The notes under the pieces are model-generated. The model saw nothing but the letters and a program-made list of their open reading frames with translations. It was not told where the DNA came from and made no database searches. The translations under genes and the position numbers were made by a program. From contig OU744448.1 in assembly GCA_916610825.1 (NCBI GenBank), positions 7,178,650 to 7,242,649 of the forward strand: 64,000 bases of DNA, written 5' to 3'. This DNA comes from Haliclystus octoradiatus (Eukaryota; Cnidaria; Staurozoa; Stauromedusae; Haliclystidae). This document shows positions 59,701-64,000 of this stretch, piece by piece (the first letter of the stretch is position 1; every line of letters starts with the position of its first letter).

Positions 59701-62700
59701 CGTATTACGAACATTTCCGGAGACAATGCTTAAAAATGTTTATCATATGGCGTCATGTATTCTAGTTTTCAAGTATTTTACTTTTTTAGAAAATTTGAAG
59801 AAGTTTGTTGGAATATTTAAAATACACCCGATTAGAAGAAACAAATTAATAACTAACAATTAATATCATTAGCAATTGTTGTAAAAAGTAATGAATATGA
59901 TATTAATTTTTTCATGATTTTATTCTTATAGATGTCATCTTTAAAGCCCGTTATAATTCGAATTGTCGTAAACATCGCAGAATTCGAACAGCTTTTTCAC
60001 ATCAGCAGTTAGCGGCATTAGAAAGAGCTTTTGGTAAAAGCCATTACCCTGATGTTATAATGAGAGAACAGCTTGCAGCATTCACGGGCTTACCAGAGGC
60101 AAGAATTCAGGTACAATTCTATTTGAAATCAAATCTTATAATTTACGATGTGGGATTAAGGATTTTGTTGGATTAATAAGAGCCGCATGCTCATGTTTAT
60201 AAATCAACCGGAATATACTTTTGACAATCAGATTACTATATTGTTATTATTTTATTTTTGTGGCTAATATGATCATGAACATTTAATTATTAATGTACTC
60301 TACAGGCTTCGTGTATTAATCGAAAGCTATACTTATCGTCCTAAAGTCATGATTGAGTTAAAAATAAATCTTCTTTATAGTATTAAGATTAAGAACTTCA
60401 ATATCTAAAATGAAAGATAAGTTTTAGGTTTACATTAATATAGCTGTCTATCTGATTCAAATTTAAAACGAAACGTTCAATTAGCATTCAAAAGTCAGAA
60501 AATCAGCGCTTGCTTTATTTTCCTAATTTTTCCTATATGTTGGTTGAGTCATGTAAACATGTACTGAAACAGTTGGTTTCTTAACAAAGTCCATAATTGT
60601 TCCATCCCATGCTCCATCGCCTGACTCCATATATATATAAATGATGCCCGCCTATATTAGAAATTATCCCCGCAAGCTGCAAACAAAATGTAAGGCTCGT
60701 TTCTTTTTAGATTTATGTAGCCACCATAATAAAGTATAAATATTTGTATAGTAATTGAAATAGACTAAATTATCTACTGCTGTATTTAGCTTTTTTGTAA
60801 GAAATTCTTGAAATTTATTAACCAAGCAAGAAAGCAAACAGCTTTACAAGTGAAATAAAGTCTGAAATAAAGATGGATCAGAAGCTATATGCATGCTAAC
60901 TTTGAGATGTAGCATTTTACATTTAGTAGCATTGAAAAGATGTTAAACTACTTCAACGAAATTAGAATGACAATATTTTATAAAACAGATGTTCCTAACA
61001 GTTACAATCAAATTAAATAAAAAAATATAGCCTTTCGGACAATATTTCACACACACATACAAATTCCGCGTATTCCTTCAAGTGGATAGAAACTTTACAT
61101 AATTCTATAACAATTGTCTGGTATTTGAATTATAAAATTTTAATTCCATATTATTTTGAAATCTTGCAGGATCATAAGCAGAACAAGTGTTCTGAGAATG
61201 ACATCAGACTAAGAATTTAAGACCCCAAGAAGCTTTCAGAAAACAATACTTGATAAAAACCCATATTCAACATTTATCCGATCTGATACTTAAGTTGAAG
61301 TGCCAAACAAACCTAAATCTATAACGTTACAGTATTTAAGGCTTGGCATTTAAACCACAGTTGTGTATGGTCCCACCCCTTTGCAGTCTCAATGCCATCA
61401 AGCCAAGAATTACGATCATCATCAGTAGCGATATTAAACCAGATAAAACTCAATTAGTATTCTTAAATATCATCGGATTAACTGCATATGATTATATCAG
61501 ATTTACAAGCTACATTGAACTTTTCTGGCATCATTAAAAGTTAAAGGAGCAAAATTGACCGGCAGGCGCTACGCACTTGGGATCACGTGCATGTTTATTT
61601 TTCGTAACACAATGTACATTGTTGACATGAATTTATAACAGATTAGGCCTGCGTATAACAATAGTTTCAAAGCGAGACGGTTGAATTACGCTAAGCATAA
61701 ATTCAACTTGTGCTCGCAGCGGTCGCCGGTCAATCTTGCCCCTTTAAGTTTATGATATCTCGTAAAGAAATGATACTTTTGTAACATCATTTGTTTTCAA
61801 ATAAGAATTTAAATCTGATTTAAAAATTAAATAATGACTACATAAGTTAATTATTTTTCTATTTCTACATTACGTCTCATTTCCATTATTTTATGTTTCT
61901 ATTTCCATTATGTTAGTATCATATGTCCATGTGTTATACTGTAGTTTATAATTTCAATAGTAAGTAGAAACAATTTATTTAATTAAAAAATAGTCCTTTC
62001 ATGATAATGATAACGATTTCTTGGAGTTGGTATTTCGTAATGATTAAAATGCTGTTTCAAAAACAATTCAAATATCAAAAGCATTGAATATTGAATGTTG
62101 TATTTTCACAGAAATTTGTTACTATAATTATTATCTCATTAGCCGACCATTTAATTAGTATTGCATTTTCCTTCGAATACTTCAGGAAGCATCATTTCTG
62201 TTGTAAATCATTATGTTTGATCGTATTCTAGGTGTGGTTCAAGAATCGTCGTGCCAAATTTCGTAAACATCAACGCGTTGGTTCATCAAATGCATCTCAA
62301 AAATCACAAGAAATTACATCAAAACAACCACCAATGGCAACCAATTGTGAAACAGCTTTACCTTATAGCAGCTACCCCTCTACGTATTGTTGTCCTCAAC
62401 GTGTTCCAGACATCAGTTACGAAGGAGAGAATTTATGGTCAAGAATGTTACCTTATTATCGGACCACACCGTCAAATATTGACATGAATAATCCACATCT
62501 TATGGGTAAACCAAGTAGCATACAATCGCCTCTTTACAATAATCCAATGTATCATCCTACAAACTGTTATGGTCGATGTCACCACCATCATCATCATCAT
62601 CATAATATGACGTCATCTTTAGGATCTCATAACGAAGCAATGGAATCGGCTTTTGGTGAAAATGAGAGTAATAAATATTTGAGTTATCCATCTTTAACTG

Positions 62701-62774
62701 GGGATATTGTAAAGAATAGAAATGGACTACAGCATAATATTTTTTCAAACAATACAGTATTGCAAACTGAATAG
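56175..62774 (+). CDS. dmbx: Dmbx-family paired-class homeobox transcription factor, three exons
   Basis: Exons 56175-56715, 59932-60110 and 62232-62774 join (phases 1 and 0) to 421 codons including TAG. The homeodomain spans about residues 195-254 and has lysine at position 50 ([15 protein letters not shown]). The segment just before it, [17 protein letters not shown], matches the ALTLAERLADIILEARY block that is distinctive of Dmbx proteins, so the family call is firm. The intron between homeodomain positions 46 and 47 is the usual paired-class site. No C-terminal OAR motif is seen. Dmbx proteins are nuclear, bind K50-type (bicoid-like) sites and act in anterior neural patterning. Confidence 0.92.
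57367..57534. repeat. Long hairpin in dmbx intron 1
   Basis: Arms of about 70 nt: 'taataatggaaacagaaagg', 'gaccacaca', 'gtaacttttggtttcatgca' and 'tttatag' pair with inverse copies at 57461-57534. The loop (57439-57460) is 22 nt. It is either a foldback MITE or a transcribed hairpin. The arms differ at several positions, mostly as G-T or small bulges. Confidence 0.7.
59286..59410. repeat. Short inverted-repeat element in dmbx intron 1
   Basis: AAAGGCATAAAATT at 59286-59299 and its inverse at 59397-59410 bound 125 bp. The inner pairs 'gtcgtgc/gcacgat' and 'gaaaaatg/catttttc' allow a hairpin. MITE-like; no TSD. Confidence 0.55.
59932..60110 (+). CDS. dmbx: dmbx exon 2: homeodomain helices 1-2
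   Basis: Encodes residues 181-240 from [20 protein letters not shown] through [14 protein letters not shown] (helix 1), [16 protein letters not shown] (helix 2) and LPEARIQ. Acceptor 'tattcttatag', donor CAG|gtaca. Confidence 0.92.
60111..62231. other. dmbx intron 2
   Basis: 2.1 kb, AT-rich. It contains the MITE at 61541-61747. An open frame at 61343-61537 has no known domain. Confidence 0.6.
61541..61747. mobile_element. TTAA-flanked MITE in dmbx intron 2
   Basis: TTAA lies at both ends (61541-61544 and 61744-61747). Just inside are inverted repeats AGGAGCAAAATTGACCGGC (left) and AGGGGCAAGATTGACCGGC (right, inverted). A TTAA target site is used by piggyBac and Kolobok elements. About 207 bp, non-coding, GC-richer than the intron. 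Confidence 0.7.
62232..62774 (+). CDS. dmbx: dmbx exon 3: recognition helix and C-terminus
   Basis: Starts [20 protein letters not shown], with Lys50 and Asn51 of the recognition helix. The rest is rich in Ser, Pro, Tyr and Asn, with a run of eight histidines near residue 358. It ends NNTVLQTE. No OAR motif. Acceptor is 'cgtattctag'. Confidence 0.9.
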   Translation: MWFKNRRAKFRKHQRVGSSNASQKSQEITSKQPPMATNCETALPYSSYPSTYCCPQRVPDISYEGENLWSRMLPYYRTTPSNIDMNNPHLMGKPSSIQSPLYNNPMYHPTNCYGRCHHHHHHHHNMTSSLGSHNEAMESAFGENESNKYLSYPSLTGDIVKNRNGLQHNIFSNNTVLQTE

Positions 62775-62953
62775 AAATGGTAATAGAGATCGTAATTATG
62801 ATTCTAAATAGTTATTTGTAGTACTTTCTAGTAATTTTAACCTTCAAATCGAGCCTTCAAACTATTTAGCAATTTTACATTTTGCTTGATAACTATCCAT
62901 CGTCTTATTTATTATAGTAATGATATGCGATAAAAATAACACAGATGAATTAT

Positions 62954-63133
62954 CACTATGAGATTTTAAAGTACTTAAATTACACTGAAAATATGCTGAA
63001 AAGGTACTGAAATAATACTGATTGATTTTCAGTACATTTTAGATATTGAACATCTACTAAAATTTTTAGTACTTTTTCTGTATATTTGCAGTAGATTTTC
63101 AGTATATTTTCAGTACTTTAAAATCTCATAGTG
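62954..63133. mobile_element. Foldback MITE in the dmbx 3' region
   Basis: Perfect inverted ends CACTATGAGATTTTAAAGTA at 62954 and its complement ending at 63133, with a 3-bp TAT repeat on each side. The interior is built of 'cagtatattttcagtac'-like repeats that also pair. It lies between the stop codon and the likely polyadenylation signal, so it would be part of the 3' UTR. Confidence 0.7.
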
Positions 63134-63144
63134 TATCATGCAAT

Positions 63145-63150
63145 AATAAA
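63145..63150 (+). terminator. Likely polyadenylation signal of dmbx
   Basis: AATAAA about 370 bases after the stop codon. It is the first clear canonical hexamer I saw downstream of exon 3. Confidence 0.45.
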
Positions 63151-64000
63151 CAATCTTATTATTGAATATATACAGTCGTTATAGTTTACCTCAGTACGAC
63201 CCAGCTAAACAAAATATTTTACAAAGTATTGAAGAAAAACAAACCATCCTTTATGTCTTTAGTATATTATTGATTAAATAAATCCATGAGAAAAATACTA
63301 TTAATATTTAAAATGCTTGAATAATCATAGTTTAACCTAATACTAAAAGTGGTATTAGTATAATAATCACGAGTTCGAATTATAGAACTTTTCGTGTAAT
63401 CAAGAATATAGTTTGGCCTGGTTCACTTTTCTAATATCCGAGAATAATTTAATGGCGGGCACTAATGTTAACATCCCTGTCAGAAATATTCAGCCCATGT
63501 CGGGGACATGTTTGGTAATATCTTTTTCAAGTATTGATTCAAATATTTTCTATAATAGCCCCCACGTCTGGAGAGTTTTTCCCTTGTTAGGGAAATCCTG
63601 GTGCAACCGGCCTGTCAAAACAAAACTCAGCATTATGTTTTGATATTATCTAAATTTGTAGTTTCTCTAGATAATTAGATAAATCATTTGTCGTATTCTT
63701 CCTATTCTGCCCTCCTATGTTTCATTTCAAGTGCTAGTTATTAAAATAATTATTGGAATTGTTATTAAGTAACATGCAGTTATTAAAATGACAACATACA
63801 TTAGACAAGTAGGCCTAACTTGTTTCTGGCAATATAGTCGAGTCATTCGTCAGCACTGCTCAGGTGTCAAATGAACAGGCGACTGACATCAACATACATG
63901 ATGGCTAGGTGGGCCAGAGTTAACCTTAGGGTACACCCTCCAGCTACAGCCATTAGAATTGCGTCGAGGTAAGGTCCGATCTGAGAATGGTGTACAAAAT
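63151..64000. other. Right-end spacer
   Basis: Mostly AT-rich. The last 180 bases are GC-richer and may be part of a repeat cut by the window edge, but I cannot name it. The open frame 63413-63643 has no known domain. Confidence 0.35.

Larger units (their letters stand above)
56716..59931. other. dmbx intron 1
   Basis: 3.2 kb, AT-rich, with a long foldback (57367-57534) and a short inverted-repeat element (59286-59410). Open frames in it have no known domain. Confidence 0.6.

Overview
The window is a stretch of nuclear genome from an AT-rich metazoan, probably a marine invertebrate. The evidence is genes split by GT-AG introns, a eukaryotic tRNA-Ser, a paired-class K50 homeobox gene of the Dmbx family, Penelope-like and CR1-like retroelements, several DNA transposons with recognisable target-site duplications (TSDs), and long satellite arrays. 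An ascidian or other invertebrate would fit, but the species cannot be fixed from the sequence alone.

Only three protein genes are convincing. (1) 12645-21763 (+): a four-exon gene for a secreted protein of about 289 residues with a signal peptide, a PAN/apple-like module, one thrombospondin type-1 module and a cysteine-containing C-terminal region that may be ricin-like. Its 7-kb second intron holds a 4.9-kb inverted-repeat element. (2) 46209-51376 (+): a four-exon gene for a complete CocE/NonD-type alpha/beta hydrolase of about 728 residues, with a readable Ser-Asp-His triad. The family is mainly bacterial, so this is a candidate ancient horizontal acquisition. (3) 56175-62774 (+): a three-exon Dmbx homeobox gene of about 420 residues, with the paired-class intron between homeodomain positions 46 and 47. 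A tRNA-Ser(UGA) lies at 23419-23500 (+), and a second copy with a damaged T-arm lies at 27887-27968 (-). Two weaker gene candidates are given with low confidence (26452-26518 + and 31092-31717 -).

Most of the rest is mobile DNA. From left to right: a 0.2-kb satellite (1-500); a hAT-like element with an 8-bp TSD (1555-3141); a 5.4-kb element with 1.8-kb inverted arms, a 6-bp TSD, a decayed integrase-type DDE transposase and a decayed HECT-like E3 ligase domain (4148-9553); a dead Penelope-like retroelement split by a foldback element (about 9600-12340); the inverted-repeat/satellite element in the first gene (about 14659-19558); Gag-like and LINE remnants (22373-22929); an inverted-repeat element carrying a nested hAT-like element (about 23855-26030); and an 8-bp-TSD element (29349-30160).

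The centre of the window, 33099-45233, is a 12-kb inverted-repeat-bounded block. It contains a GTGCAC-rich minisatellite, a 24-25-copy satellite with a 195-bp monomer and a three-monomer higher-order pattern, and a 4.1-kb element inserted in the last satellite monomer. That element in turn contains another inverted-repeat element with a CR1-like LINE fragment in one arm, plus a separate 3-bp-TSD element. Several short foldback or inverted-repeat elements sit in and around the Dmbx gene (57367-57534, 59286-59410, 61541-61747, 62954-63133).

The main points for follow-up are the IS3EU-like element with its HECT-like gene and shared arm lesion, the apparently transferred hydrolase, and the nested satellite block.
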